This document shows, piece by piece, positions 35,962 to 45,659 of a stretch of 64,000 bases of DNA. The first letter of the stretch is position 1, and each line of letters opens with the position of its first letter. The notes below the pieces were generated by a model. It searched no databases. It was given only the letters and a program-made list of their open reading frames with translations, and was not told the DNA's origin. A program made the position numbers and the translations under genes. This DNA is from Actinomycetospora chibensis (GTDB lineage Bacteria; Actinomycetota; Actinomycetes; Mycobacteriales; Pseudonocardiaceae): positions 168,532 to 232,531 of the forward strand of contig NZ_JAQZAM010000013.1 in assembly GCF_028737215.1 (NCBI RefSeq), in the 5' to 3' direction.

Positions 35962-37836
35962 CTACTCGACGGTGACGGACTTCGCGAGGTTGCGGGGCTT
36001 GTCGACGTCGTAGCCGCGAGCGCGGGCGACCTCGGCGGCGAAGACCTGCAGCGGCACGCTCGCCACGAGCGGCTGGAGCAGGGTGGACACCGCCGGGACC
36101 TCGATGAGGTGCTCGGCGAACGGGCGCACCGTCTCGTCGCCCTCCTCCGCCACGACGATCGTGCGGGCCCCGCGGGCCTGGATCTCGCGGATGTTCGAGA
36201 GCAGCTTCTGGTGCAGGATCGCGCGCCCCTTGGGCGAGGGCATGACCACCACGACGGGCAGGTCCTGCTCGATCAGCGCGATCGGGCCGTGCTTGAGCTC
36301 GCCGGCCGCGAAGCCCTCGGCGTGCATGTAGGCGAGCTCCTTGAGCTTGAGCGCGCCCTCGAGGGCCACCGGGAAGCCGACGTGACGGCCCAGGAAGAGC
36401 ACCGCCTTCGAGGCGGAGAGCTCGCGCGCCAGCGCGCGGGTCGGCTCGACCACTGTCTGCAGCACGCGGGCCACGGCGTCGGTGCTCGACTCGAGCTCGG
36501 CGTACTCGCGGGCGACCTCGTCGGCGTACTTCGTGCCGAACGTCTGCGCCAGCGCGAGGCCGACGAGGTAGCAGGCGACGACCTGCGCGGTGAACGTCTT
36601 CGTCGCCGCGACACCGACCTCGGGGCCGGCGTGGGTGTAGAGCACGGCGTCGGACTCGCGCGGGATCTGGGCGCCGTTGGTGTTGCAGATCGCGAGCACC
36701 CGGGCCTTCTGGTCGCGGGCGTGGCGCACGGCCTCCAGCGTGTCCGCGGTCTCGCCCGACTGGGAGATCGCGACGACGAGCGTGGAGCGGTCGAGCACGG
36801 GGTCGCGGTAGCGGAACTCGCTGGCCACCTCGACCTCGACGGGGATGCGGCACCAGTGCTCGATCGCGTACTTCGCGAGCAGGCCCGCGTGGTAGGCCGT
36901 GCCGCAGGCGACCACGAACACCTTGTCGATGTCGCGCAGCTCCTGGTCGGAGAGGCGCTGCTCGTCGAGCACGATGCGGCCGTCGACGAGGTGCCCGCGC
37001 AGGGTGTCGGCCAGCGCGGTCGGCTGCTCCTCGATCTCCTTCAGCATGAAGAAGTCGTGGCCGCCCTTCTCGGCGGCGGCGATGTCCCAGTCGACGTGGA
37101 AGGGGCGGGTCTTGGCGGTGTCGCCGTGGAAGTCGGTGACGACCGCGCCGTCGCGGGTCAGCGTGACGATCTGGTCCTGACCGAGCTCGACCGCCTCGCG
37201 GGTGTGGTCGATGAACGCGGCGACGTCGGAGGCGACGAACATCTCGCCCTCGCCGACGCCGACCACCAGCGGCGAGGAGCGCCGGGCGGCGACGATCTCG
37301 TCGGGCCGGTCGGCGTGGGTGAACACCAGCGTGAACGCGCCCTCGAGACGCGCCACGACGGCGCGCACGGCACCCGTGAGCCCCGCGCCCGGCTCGGCGT
37401 CGAACGCCCGCGCGACGAGGTGGGCCGCGACCTCGGTGTCGGTGTCGCTGGCCAGCTCGACGCCCTCGGACTCGAGCTCGGCGCGCAGCGCGGCGAAGTT
37501 CTCGATGATGCCGTTGTGGACGACCGCGACCTTGCCGGTGGCGTCCTGGTGCGGGTGGGCGTTGCGGTCGGTCGGCGGCCCGTGGGTGGCCCAGCGGGTG
37601 TGACCCATCCCGGTGGTCCCACCGCGCCCGGTGGGCTCGTCCGACGCCCCGCCCTCGGGCAGGACCGCGACGAGGTTGTCGAGCGGTCCGGCCGCCCGGT
37701 GCACCTCGAGCGACCCCGTCCCGTCGACGACGGAGACCCCCGCGGAGTCGTACCCGCGGTACTCCAGTCGTCTCAGACCATTGACGAGGACCTCTTGGGC
37801 TCCGCGCCAGCCGACGTATCCCACGATCCCGCACAC
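35962..37836 (-). CDS. glmS: Glutamine-fructose-6-phosphate aminotransferase (isomerising)
   Basis: 624 aa. Makes glucosamine-6-phosphate for UDP-GlcNAc and, in actinobacteria, mycothiol. The GTG start encodes Met followed directly by Cys (CGIVGYVG), the N-terminal nucleophile. The glutaminase domain has LRRLEYRGYDSAG and MGHTRWATHG; two SIS domains bind the sugar (ACGTAYHAG, VAISQSGETADTL), and the end is PRNLAKSVTVE. A TACCCT box ends 7 nt before the GTG, consistent with a leaderless message. GlmM, next in the pathway, is encoded 2.3 kb away. Confidence 0.97.
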   Translation of the reverse strand: MCGIVGYVGWRGAQEVLVNGLRRLEYRGYDSAGVSVVDGTGSLEVHRAAGPLDNLVAVLPEGGASDEPTGRGGTTGMGHTRWATHGPPTDRNAHPHQDATGKVAVVHNGIIENFAALRAELESEGVELASDTDTEVAAHLVARAFDAEPGAGLTGAVRAVVARLEGAFTLVFTHADRPDEIVAARRSSPLVVGVGEGEMFVASDVAAFIDHTREAVELGQDQIVTLTRDGAVVTDFHGDTAKTRPFHVDWDIAAAEKGGHDFFMLKEIEEQPTALADTLRGHLVDGRIVLDEQRLSDQELRDIDKVFVVACGTAYHAGLLAKYAIEHWCRIPVEVEVASEFRYRDPVLDRSTLVVAISQSGETADTLEAVRHARDQKARVLAICNTNGAQIPRESDAVLYTHAGPEVGVAATKTFTAQVVACYLVGLALAQTFGTKYADEVAREYAELESSTDAVARVLQTVVEPTRALARELSASKAVLFLGRHVGFPVALEGALKLKELAYMHAEGFAAGELKHGPIALIEQDLPVVVVMPSPKGRAILHQKLLSNIREIQARGARTIVVAEEGDETVRPFAEHLIEVPAVSTLLQPLVASVPLQVFAAEVARARGYDVDKPRNLAKSVTVE

Positions 37837-37843
37837 GGGCCTC

Positions 37844-37849
37844 AGGGTA
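37844..37849 (-). promoter_or_regulatory. -10 box for leaderless glmS transcript
   Basis: Minus-strand TACCCT (TANNNT) with a 7-nt gap to the glmS GTG at 37836. No convincing -35. Confidence 0.4.
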
Positions 37850-37925
37850 GACGCGCCCGCTCGCGGCCCCTGCGGGTGCACGACCCTCCCGGGGGTCACG
37901 ACGGGCCGTGACGGGCCCGCTCCGA

Positions 37926-37931
37926 TAGGTT
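37926..37931 (+). promoter_or_regulatory. -10 box for leaderless hydrolase-fold gene
   Basis: TAGGTT (TANNNT) ends 8 nt before the ATG at 37940, and there is no ribosome site in that gap. Confidence 0.4.
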
Positions 37932-37939
37932 CCCGGGCC

Positions 37940-38821
37940 ATGGCGAGCGTGATCGGTGGGAAGGCCCTGGCGCCGAAGGCCGTGGTCGCCGAGCTCTCGC
38001 GGCCCGGCCCGTACCCCGTGCTGCGCGGAGAGCTCGCGCTGGTGGGCCTGCCCGGAGCGGTGTTCACCCCCGCCACGGGCACCGGCCTGCCGGCCGTGGC
38101 CTTCGCGCACGACTGGCTGCAGCCGGCCTCCCGCTACTTCGGGCTGCTCCGGCATCTCGCGAGCTGGGGGATCGTCGCGGCGGCCCCGGACACCCAGCGC
38201 AGCCCGATCGGCTCGCACCGTGCCCTCGCCCACGATCTGCGCACCGCCCTCGGCGTCTGCTCGGGTGTGCGGCTGGGCGGCAGCGCCCGCGGCGCCGCCG
38301 TGAGCGTCGACCCGGGCAAGCTCGGCCTCGCCGGGCACGGCATGGGCGCGGGCTCGGCCGTCCTCGCCGCGGCGGTGCCCGCGGCCGACACCCAGGTGCA
38401 GGCGGTCGGCGAGCCGTACTGGGAGGTGGGTCACGGCGTCGCGGTCCAGGCCGTCGCCACCATCGCCCTGACCGACACGAAGCCGTCGGCGGTCGACGCC
38501 GCCCGCGCCGTGCACCTGCCCGGCATGCACCTCGGCTTCGGCAAGGACCTCGTGTCGCCGCCCGCGGCGGGTGCCGATCTGGTCGAGCAGAACTGGGGCG
38601 GCGAGTCCTCGCTGCGCACGATCAAGAAGGCCACCCACCTCGGCCTGCTCGAGGGGCGGCACTGGAGCGACATCCTGCTCGACGGGAAGGGCGAGGCGGC
38701 GACGCGGAGCCTCGTGAAGGCGCTGCTCACCGGGTTCCTGCTGCACCGGCTGAACGGCGACGGGCGCTACGCCGCGGCGTTCGACGGCCCCGTCAAGGGG
38801 ACCGAGGTCCACTCGGCCTGA
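37940..38821 (+). CDS. Alpha/beta-hydrolase (dienelactone-hydrolase-like) fold protein lacking nucleophile
   Basis: 293 aa. The fold is suggested by AVAFAHDWLQPASRYFGLLRHLASWGIVAAAPDTQ, followed by the elbow LGLAGHGMGAGSAV, where the nucleophile Ser/Cys position of GxSxG is Gly. A His near the C-terminus (GRHWSDILLDG) is present. It is therefore probably not a conventional esterase; it could bind a ligand or use other chemistry. It is divergent from glmS and its 3' end overlaps the convergent helical gene by 29 bp. Function unknown. Confidence 0.75.
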   Translation: MASVIGGKALAPKAVVAELSRPGPYPVLRGELALVGLPGAVFTPATGTGLPAVAFAHDWLQPASRYFGLLRHLASWGIVAAAPDTQRSPIGSHRALAHDLRTALGVCSGVRLGGSARGAAVSVDPGKLGLAGHGMGAGSAVLAAAVPAADTQVQAVGEPYWEVGHGVAVQAVATIALTDTKPSAVDAARAVHLPGMHLGFGKDLVSPPAAGADLVEQNWGGESSLRTIKKATHLGLLEGRHWSDILLDGKGEAATRSLVKALLTGFLLHRLNGDGRYAAAFDGPVKGTEVHSA

Positions 38822-39548
38822 GCGGGTCGCCCCCGCCCGCCGCGAGGCGCTCGCGCACCCGCGCGCCGGCCTCGCGTCCGGCGGCACGGCTGCGCGCGGC
38901 GGCGGCGAGGAAGACACGCAGGCGCTCCTCGAGGTCGGCGGCCCAGGCCCGCAGCCGGGGCTCCGCCGACGGGTCGGCCCGCGCTGCGGCCAGCAGGGCG
39001 TCGACCTGGGCCGGGTGCAGGCCGCCCACGGGATCGGCGGGCCGGACGGCGGCCGCGCCCGCCGCGAGGTCGCGCGCCGCGGCCGCGACAGTGGCCGCCG
39101 CCACCTCGAAGACGTCCGCGGTGTCCCCCAGCTCGCCCACGAGGCCGTGTGCGGAGCGCGCCAGCGCCGACACCCGCTTCTGCACGGCGTCCGCCGACGG
39201 ACCCGCCCACGTGTCCCACAGCGGCCCGAGGTCCTCGGCCGTGTCGACGTGCTGGCGGCGCACCTGCGTCGCCGCCTCGCGCAGCGCCTCCGCCTGCGCG
39301 GCGAGGGCTGCCGGGTCCGGGAGCTCGCGGGCCTCGGCGCCGGCGCGCCGCACGGTGGCCGGGTCGGTGTCCGGGCCGGCGGGGATGCCCCGCCAGCACG
39401 GCGGCAGCGCCGCCCAGCGGGTGAGGTGGGTGGCCAGCACGCCGACCGCGGCGTCGACGGCGCCGAAGAGGGCCGCGCGGGACGGCCCCGTGACGTCGAC
39501 CGGGCCGGCCTCTCCGACGAGCCGGAGCGGGCGGTCGGGGCGGGTCAC
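38793..39548 (-). CDS. Helical WXG100-like protein (probable type VII substrate)
   Basis: 251 aa, mostly alpha-helical and Ala-rich. The centre has DTWAGPSADAVQKRVSALARSAHGLVGEL, a W-x-G turn between two helices as in WXG100/LXG-type proteins, then a coiled C-terminal part rich in Arg. Its GTG overlaps the stop of the preceding 120-aa gene (GTGA). The pair is 3 kb from the ESX-4 locus and resembles ESX-associated effector/chaperone pairs; assignment is by fold pattern only. Confidence 0.65.
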   Translation of the reverse strand: MTRPDRPLRLVGEAGPVDVTGPSRAALFGAVDAAVGVLATHLTRWAALPPCWRGIPAGPDTDPATVRRAGAEARELPDPAALAAQAEALREAATQVRRQHVDTAEDLGPLWDTWAGPSADAVQKRVSALARSAHGLVGELGDTADVFEVAAATVAAAARDLAAGAAAVRPADPVGGLHPAQVDALLAAARADPSAEPRLRAWAADLEERLRVFLAAAARSRAAGREAGARVRERLAAGGGDPLRPSGPRSP

Positions 39549-39907
39549 CCGGCGCTGCGCGGCACCCCGCGCGGTCCGGGGCCCTGGGGGCCCGTGTCGT
39601 CGCCGGGACCGTCGCCCGATCCGGCGCTGAGCAGGTGCTCCGCCAGGTCGTCGACCGCGCCGGCGTGGGCCCGCAGGAGCGCGACGGCCGAGAGCGTGCC
39701 GGCCTCGCCGACCCGGCCGGGCTCGCCGTGCTCGGCGCTGAGCCGGTCGGCCAGCTCGTGGAGGTCGCGCGCGCGTCCCGTCACGGCTTCGACGACCTCG
39801 GGGAGGTCCGGCGGCGGGCCGTCGTCCTCGGCGGCGTCCTCGTCGAGACCCGCGACGAGGTCCTCGAGGTGCCGGGCCGGGCCGTGCGGGGGCGGGATCG
39901 AGTCCAT
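39545..39907 (-). CDS. Small helical acidic protein, EspC/WXG-like partner
   Basis: 120 aa. Two helices are predicted (PEVVEAVTGRARDLHELADRLS and LSAVALLRAHAGAVDDLAEHLL) between a disordered acidic N-terminus and a Gly/Pro-rich C-terminus. This length and layout resemble EspC-type ESX secretion-associated proteins, but the W-x-G turn is missing. ATG at 39907. It is coupled to the 251-aa gene; the two may form a heterodimer. Confidence 0.6.
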   Translation of the reverse strand: MDSIPPPHGPARHLEDLVAGLDEDAAEDDGPPPDLPEVVEAVTGRARDLHELADRLSAEHGEPGRVGEAGTLSAVALLRAHAGAVDDLAEHLLSAGSGDGPGDDTGPQGPGPRGVPRSAG

Positions 39908-40157
39908 CCGCGTCCTCCGCGTCCGGCCCGCACGCGCGGGGTGCCGACACCGTCCCGTCCCGGTCGGCGATGACGCCGGGGCGCGGGACCGCCGTCAGGT
40001 TAACGCCTGACCGACCGCCGAGGAGCGCGAACCCGGCCCCGCCCCCGCCCCGGTGGGCGCGGCGACACCGAGCGTCGTAGGCCGGTGGCGCTGTGTCGTC
40101 AGGCGGGCGTCAGGCGGTCGTCGGGGGTCGTCCGCGGAGGGTCGTCGGCGGAGGCCG

Positions 40158-41521
40158 TCAGCGGACGTTGGAGACGAGCCCCGCGAGCCGGTCGGCGACC
40201 TGGCCGGCCACCACCTGCGTCGGCGCCTCGACCATCACGCGGACGAGCTGCTCGGTGCCCGAGGGGCGCAGCAGCACCCGGCCCCGACCGGCGAGCTCGG
40301 CCTCGGCGGCGGCGACGGCGTCGGCCACCTCCGTCGAGGCGCCCACGGCGGCCTTGTCGGCGACGGGCACGTTGACGAGCACCTGGGGCAGGCGCGTCAT
40401 CACCGCGGCGAGCTCGCCGAGCGGGCGTCCGGTGTGCGCCACGCGCGCCATGAGGCGCAGGGCCGTGAGCAGGCCGTCGCCCGTGGTGGCGTGCGCCGGG
40501 AGCACGACGTGCCCGGACTGCTCGCCGCCGAGCGAGAAGCTCCCGGAGCGCAGTTCCTCGAGGACGTAGCGGTCGCCCACCGCCGTCGTCCTCAGCGCGA
40601 CCCCGGCGTCGGCCATGGCGAGGTGCAGGCCGAGGTTGCTCATCACGGTGACGACGAGGGTGTCGGCCGCGAGCTCGCCGCGCTCGTGCATGTCGAGCGC
40701 GAGGATCGCGAGGATCTGGTCGCCGTCGACGACGGAGCCGTCGGCCGCCACGGCCAGGCACCGGTCGGCGTCGCCGTCGTGGGCGATCCCCAGGTCGGCA
40801 CCCTCGGCCACGACCGCGCGCGTGAGGACGTCCATGTGCGTGGAGCCGACGCCGTCGTTGATGTTCCAGCCGTCGGGGTCCGCGTGCAGCGCCGTCACCC
40901 GGGCACCGGCCGCGGCGTACGCGCGGGGCGCGGCCTGCGAGGCGGCGCCGTGCGCGCAGTCGACGACCACGTGCAGCCCCGTCAGCGGCGTCGGCGTGGC
41001 CGAGGCGAGGTGGGCCACGTAGCGCTCGAGAGCGTCGGGGACGTCGCGCACCCGCCCGATGTCACGGCCGGTGGGACGCGGCGTGGCGTGACCCTCGCGG
41101 ACGTGCGCCTCGATCTCGTCCTCGACGGCGTCGGGCAGCTTGTGCCCGCCGGCAGCGAAGAGCTTGATGCCGTTGTCGGGCATCGGGTTGTGCGACGCCG
41201 AGATCATCACGCCGAGGTCGGCGTCGAACTCGCCGGTGAGGTATGCGACACCGGGCGTCGGCAGCACGCCGACGCGCAGGACGTCCGCACCCGCGGCGCT
41301 CAGGCCGGCGGTGACGGCCGCCTCGAGCATCTCGCCGCTGGCTCGCGGGTCGCGACCCACGACGGCCAGGGGACGACTGCCTGCCGCACCACGCCGACCG
41401 CCGACCCGGGCGTGCTCGGCGAGCACGCCCGCGGCCGACGCGGAGACCGCCGTCGCCAGCTCGGGCGACAGGTCGGCGTTGGCCAGCCCTCTGACACCGT
41501 CGGTGCCGAAGAGCCGCGCCA

Positions 41522-41522
<1 letters not shown>
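40158..41522 (-). CDS. glmM: Phosphoglucosamine mutase
   Basis: 454 aa. Converts glucosamine-6-P to glucosamine-1-P for UDP-GlcNAc. Starts [14 protein letters not shown]; the catalytic phosphoserine is in [14 protein letters not shown], the metal loop is [11 protein letters not shown], the sugar loop [11 protein letters not shown] and the phosphate loop [12 protein letters not shown]. The ATG at 41522 shares one base with the rpsI stop (TGATG), so it belongs to rplM-rpsI-glmM, as in mycobacteria. Confidence 0.97.
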
Positions 41523-42141
<619 letters not shown>

Positions 42142-42145
<4 letters not shown>

Positions 42146-42585
42146 TGGCTCACCTGTCGAATCTCGTAAGGCACCGGCTTCTGCGCGGCGTGGGGGTGCT
42201 CGGGACCGGCGTACACCTTGAGCTTGCTGCCCATGGCGCGGCCGAGGCGGTTGTGCGGAAGCATGCCCTTGATGGCCTTCTCGACCACGCGCGCCGGGAA
42301 CCTGTCGAGCTCCTCGCCGATCGTGCGCGAGCGCAGACCACCGGGGAAGCCGCTGTGGTGGTACACCATCTTGTCGTCACGCTTGCCGCCGGTGAGGGCG
42401 ATCTTCTCCGCGTTCACGATCACGACGAAGTCGCCGGTGTCGACGTGCGGCGCGTACGTCGGCTTGTGCTTGCCCCGCAGCAGCTGGGCGCTCTGGGCGG
42501 CCAGGCGGCCGAGGACGACGTCGGACGCGTCGATGACGTGCCAGGCGCGGTCGATGTCACCGGGCTTCGGACTGAACGTGCGCAC
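42142..42585 (-). CDS. rplM: Ribosomal protein uL13
   Basis: 147 aa, the usual length. It starts [19 protein letters not shown] and contains [42 protein letters not shown] and the [18 protein letters not shown] signature. The GTG at 42585 fits the homologous start. It heads rplM-rpsI-glmM. Confidence 0.97.
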
Positions 42586-42746
42586 GGAAGCTACCTCGTC
42601 ACGGACGGCTGGGCGGTCGGCTCGGGGCCGGGGTGTGGTCGAGCGGGCGCGGGACATGCACCGCGCATCAGTCGTCCAGAGTACGCGTGCGGCCGTCGAC
42701 GACGGCGACCACCCCCTCGCCGCTGGTCGTCCCCGCGGAGCCGCCG

Positions 42747-43034
42747 TCAGGTGAACATGTTCCTCACCTGGTTCTCGGTGTTCTGGTAGTTCGCGTTGAC
42801 CGTGCCGGTGCGCGTGCCGATCTGCGCCAGCAGGCCCTTCATGTCCTCCCAGGACGTGCGGATCTGCTGCTGGCGCTGGCGGTAGAAGTCGGCGGCCGCG
42901 CCGTCCCAGACCGCGAGCTGGGCGATCGTCGAGTCCAGATCGGCCAGCTCCTGCTCGATGGCGGACGCGCCCCGGCCGATGCTGGCCTGCGCGCCCTCGA
43001 TGTCGCCGAACGACACCCGGATCTCACTGCTCAT
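42747..43034 (-). CDS. esxT: ESX-4 WXG100 protein EsxT
   Basis: 95 aa helical hairpin. The turn is AVWDGAA with W43-x-G45, and the C-terminal export signal YxxxE is Y83-E87 (YQNTE). It probably forms a heterodimer with EsxU and is secreted through the EccC ATPase. It lies 31 bp after esxU and upstream of rplM, the order of Rv3444c-Rv3445c. Confidence 0.92.
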   Translation of the reverse strand: MSSEIRVSFGDIEGAQASIGRGASAIEQELADLDSTIAQLAVWDGAAADFYRQRQQQIRTSWEDMKGLLAQIGTRTGTVNANYQNTENQVRNMFT

Positions 43035-43065
43035 GGCAACTCCGTCCTCGTACGTGCGGGGTGTC

Positions 43066-43437
43066 TCAGAGGTACTGGCCGAGGCCGCCGCCGGAGGCGG
43101 GCGTCGTCGCACCGGGGGCCGGGCCCGACCCGCCCGTGCCGCCGAGCTGGGAGAACGCCTGGCGGTTGTCCTCGTCGGACGCCGCGTAGTTCCGCCCGCT
43201 CTGGCCGATCTTCGCCGCGATCTCGTCGAGGGCGGTGTTGATCCGCGTCGCGTCCTCGTTCCACCGCGCCATGAGCCCCTGGAACGCGACGGAGCCCTGG
43301 CCGCGCCACGTGCCCGCCAGGGGCGCGAGCTGCGACTGCAGGCTGCTCATGTGGCCCTGCATGCCCTGCTTGATGTCCTGGATCCGCTGCGAGGCGGTGA
43401 GCATGACGTCGGTCTCGGTACCGAACTGCCCGGCCAT
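43066..43437 (-). CDS. esxU: ESX-4 WXG100 protein EsxU
   Basis: 123 aa. The WXG turn is GTWRGQGS (W44-R-G46), followed by a second helix and the secretion motif YxxxD at Y84-D88 (YAASD). A Gly/Pro-rich tail follows that EsxT lacks. It starts 125 bp after the Hsp70-like accessory gene on the same strand. Secreted partner of EsxT. Confidence 0.92.
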   Translation of the reverse strand: MAGQFGTETDVMLTASQRIQDIKQGMQGHMSSLQSQLAPLAGTWRGQGSVAFQGLMARWNEDATRINTALDEIAAKIGQSGRNYAASDEDNRQAFSQLGGTGGSGPAPGATTPASGGGLGQYL

Positions 43438-43562
43438 CCGCGGCTCCCTCCGTGTCCGGGGGCCGACCGGCCCCGTGTGCTGCTGACGGATCGAGCATGA
43501 CGAGCGGGCGCGGGCCGTGGTGGTCGTTTGGTGAAACCCGCGGACCCGGTCCGCGACCCCGG

Positions 43563-45659
43563 TCAGCCGGCGGGCCCGAGGGTCTCGACGACCTGCGCGC
43601 AGGCCGCGAGGACCCGCGTCGCCCCGGCGTCGTCCGTGGCGTGTCGGCACCCCACGCTGACCATCGAGGACGACGACGAGAGCACCACGAACCAGTCGAC
43701 CCGCACACCCGGCGCGGGGTCCTGGCGGTAGCGGGCGACCTCGCGGTCGCCGAACTCGGCACGCGCCTCGTAGCCCGACACGGGATCGCCGGCGGCGCGC
43801 GCGGCCTCGTACTGGGCGGCCAGCTGCCCGCGGGCGCGCTCCGGGTCCTCGGCAGCGGCGCCGTCGAGGGGGTTCTCCTGGACGGCGACGAGGTCGGTCC
43901 CCCGCGGGGCACCGGCGGGGCGGAGCAGCACCCGGCGCGCGGCCGCGTCGCCGCCGGCGGTGACCCACCCGACCGGGGTGACGAAGACCTGCCCGCCGAC
44001 GACCGTGGGCGTGCCGGACGGGCGGCTCACGGCCCGCACGCCCAGGACGATCCCGGTGACCAGAGCGAGGATCGCCAGCACCGCGATCACGACCGCGCCG
44101 ACACCCACCGGGCCCCGCGGCGGGCCCGCCGACCCCGGCCGGCGTGCGGGGAGCCGGCGCGAGGCCCCGGGGGCGGTGGCGCCCTCGCTCCCGTCGTCCC
44201 CGCCGTCCCCGTTCGTGGCGCCGACACGGCGCACCGGGAGCAGCGCCGCGGACCCCGACGAGGTCGGCGTCAGCCAGGCGGGGGTGTCCGCGGGATCGCC
44301 GAGGTCCTCGGTCGGCTCGGCGTCGGGTCTCGCGGGCTCGGCCCGGGGCCACGCCCGCTCCCCCGGCGGCAGCTCGACGGTCGGGGGGTCGAGCAGCGGA
44401 CCGGCGGCCGGTCGGGGCGCGGACGACGAGGACCGGCCCGCACCGGCCCCGACGGCGACCGCCGCCCGCGACGCCGCGGCACCGGCGCCGCCTCCGCGCA
44501 ACGCCTCGTCCTCCCGCGCCACGACGAGCGCGCCCTGCACCACGACCAGCCGCGGCTCGAGGGCCACGGTGGCCGGCACACCCAGCTCGCGGTGCACGAG
44601 CGCCGCGAGCAGCGGCATCCGGGCGCCGCCGCCGGTGAGCCACACGCCGTCGAGGTGCTCCGGGCCGGTGCCGGCGTCGGCGAGCGTCTCGGCGAGCAGG
44701 TCGACGACCCGCCGCAGCGACGGGCGCAGAACCTCGGTGAGCTCGCCCCGGGACAGCCACGCCGCCGTGAGCCGTCCGGGCAGCGGCACCGCCGCCTGCT
44801 CGGCGTCGGAGAGCCGCTCCTTCGCGGCGCGCACGTCGTCGAGCAGCACCTGACGGTGGCGGCGGTCGCCGAGGGTCGTGGCGGCGACGACCTCGCGGAC
44901 CCGGTCGGCGTCGCGCCGCGCCGCAGGATCATCACGCGACGGGTCCTCGGGGGTCGGCTCGTCCGCGAGCGTCGACAGCAGGTGACCCAGCAGCAGCTCG
45001 TCGGCGTCGTCGCCCCCGAAGCGCTCGTCCCGTCGCCGCGCGAGCAGCCGGGCCCCGCCGCAGCGCCCGGGTTCCGGCGCGAGCACGGACGCATCGGCGC
45101 CGCGCCCCCCGACGTCGAGCACCGCGATCGGTCCGGGACGTCTCTCCCGCGGGCGCATCCATGCGGCGTACGCGGCGGCCGCCAGGGGCTCCGCGAGCAG
45201 GGTGAGCTCGGCGGCGAGCCCGGAGCCCGCGCGCCGCAGCACCTCGCGGCGCCCCGCGTCCCAACCGGCCGGGTGGGTGAGGACGAGGTGGCGCGGCCGG
45301 TCGCCGCGCAGCAGCGGGCCCGCCCGCTCGAGCGCCCCGGCGAGGACGGCGCCCCACGCCTCCGCGATCCCGACCACCCGGGTGCCGAGCAGGAGGTCGG
45401 GATCGTCGACCCGCAGGCGCGGCGTCGGCTCGTAGCGCGAGGGATCGGTCGGAGCCAGCCGCCGGGCGGCGGCCCCGACGGCGAGGGCCGTGCCGTCGGC
45501 GGGGGCGAACACGGCGGCGAGATCGAGCGGCACGTCGGCGGGCTCGACGGTCTCCGCGGGAGTGCGTCCCTCAGCGGGGTCGGGCGACGGCGACACGTCC
45601 ACCGCCGCGGCCACCGTCGTCACCCCGAGATCGATCGCGACCGTCGGGCCCTCGCTCAC
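43563..45659 (-). CDS. Type VII secretion-associated protein with Hsp70-like ATPase domain
   Basis: 698 aa. Residues 1-370 resemble an Hsp70/actin-type nucleotide domain: VAIDLGVTTVAAAV phosphate loop, VLDVGGRGADASVL, FGGDDADELLLGHLL and LTGGGARMPLLAALV. There is no clear Hsp70 peptide-binding domain. After a Pro/Arg-rich linker comes one transmembrane helix (about 520-545) and a 150-residue outer domain ending ACAQVVETLG, matching the T7SS-associated C-terminal domain. It is the counterpart of Rv3446c with an added or better-conserved ATPase part. The GTG overlaps the eccC stop. It probably docks at the ESX-4 membrane complex; role unknown. Confidence 0.85.
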   Translation of the reverse strand: MSEGPTVAIDLGVTTVAAAVDVSPSPDPAEGRTPAETVEPADVPLDLAAVFAPADGTALAVGAAARRLAPTDPSRYEPTPRLRVDDPDLLLGTRVVGIAEAWGAVLAGALERAGPLLRGDRPRHLVLTHPAGWDAGRREVLRRAGSGLAAELTLLAEPLAAAAYAAWMRPRERRPGPIAVLDVGGRGADASVLAPEPGRCGGARLLARRRDERFGGDDADELLLGHLLSTLADEPTPEDPSRDDPAARRDADRVREVVAATTLGDRRHRQVLLDDVRAAKERLSDAEQAAVPLPGRLTAAWLSRGELTEVLRPSLRRVVDLLAETLADAGTGPEHLDGVWLTGGGARMPLLAALVHRELGVPATVALEPRLVVVQGALVVAREDEALRGGGAGAAASRAAVAVGAGAGRSSSSAPRPAAGPLLDPPTVELPPGERAWPRAEPARPDAEPTEDLGDPADTPAWLTPTSSGSAALLPVRRVGATNGDGGDDGSEGATAPGASRRLPARRPGSAGPPRGPVGVGAVVIAVLAILALVTGIVLGVRAVSRPSGTPTVVGGQVFVTPVGWVTAGGDAAARRVLLRPAGAPRGTDLVAVQENPLDGAAAEDPERARGQLAAQYEAARAAGDPVSGYEARAEFGDREVARYRQDPAPGVRVDWFVVLSSSSSMVSVGCRHATDDAGATRVLAACAQVVETLGPAG

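Noticed and set aside
40000..40157. Possible repeat GTCAGGCGG near 40098-40115 before glmM's end
   Set aside because: Two imperfect copies of a short GC motif in a noncoding gap; too short to distinguish from composition.
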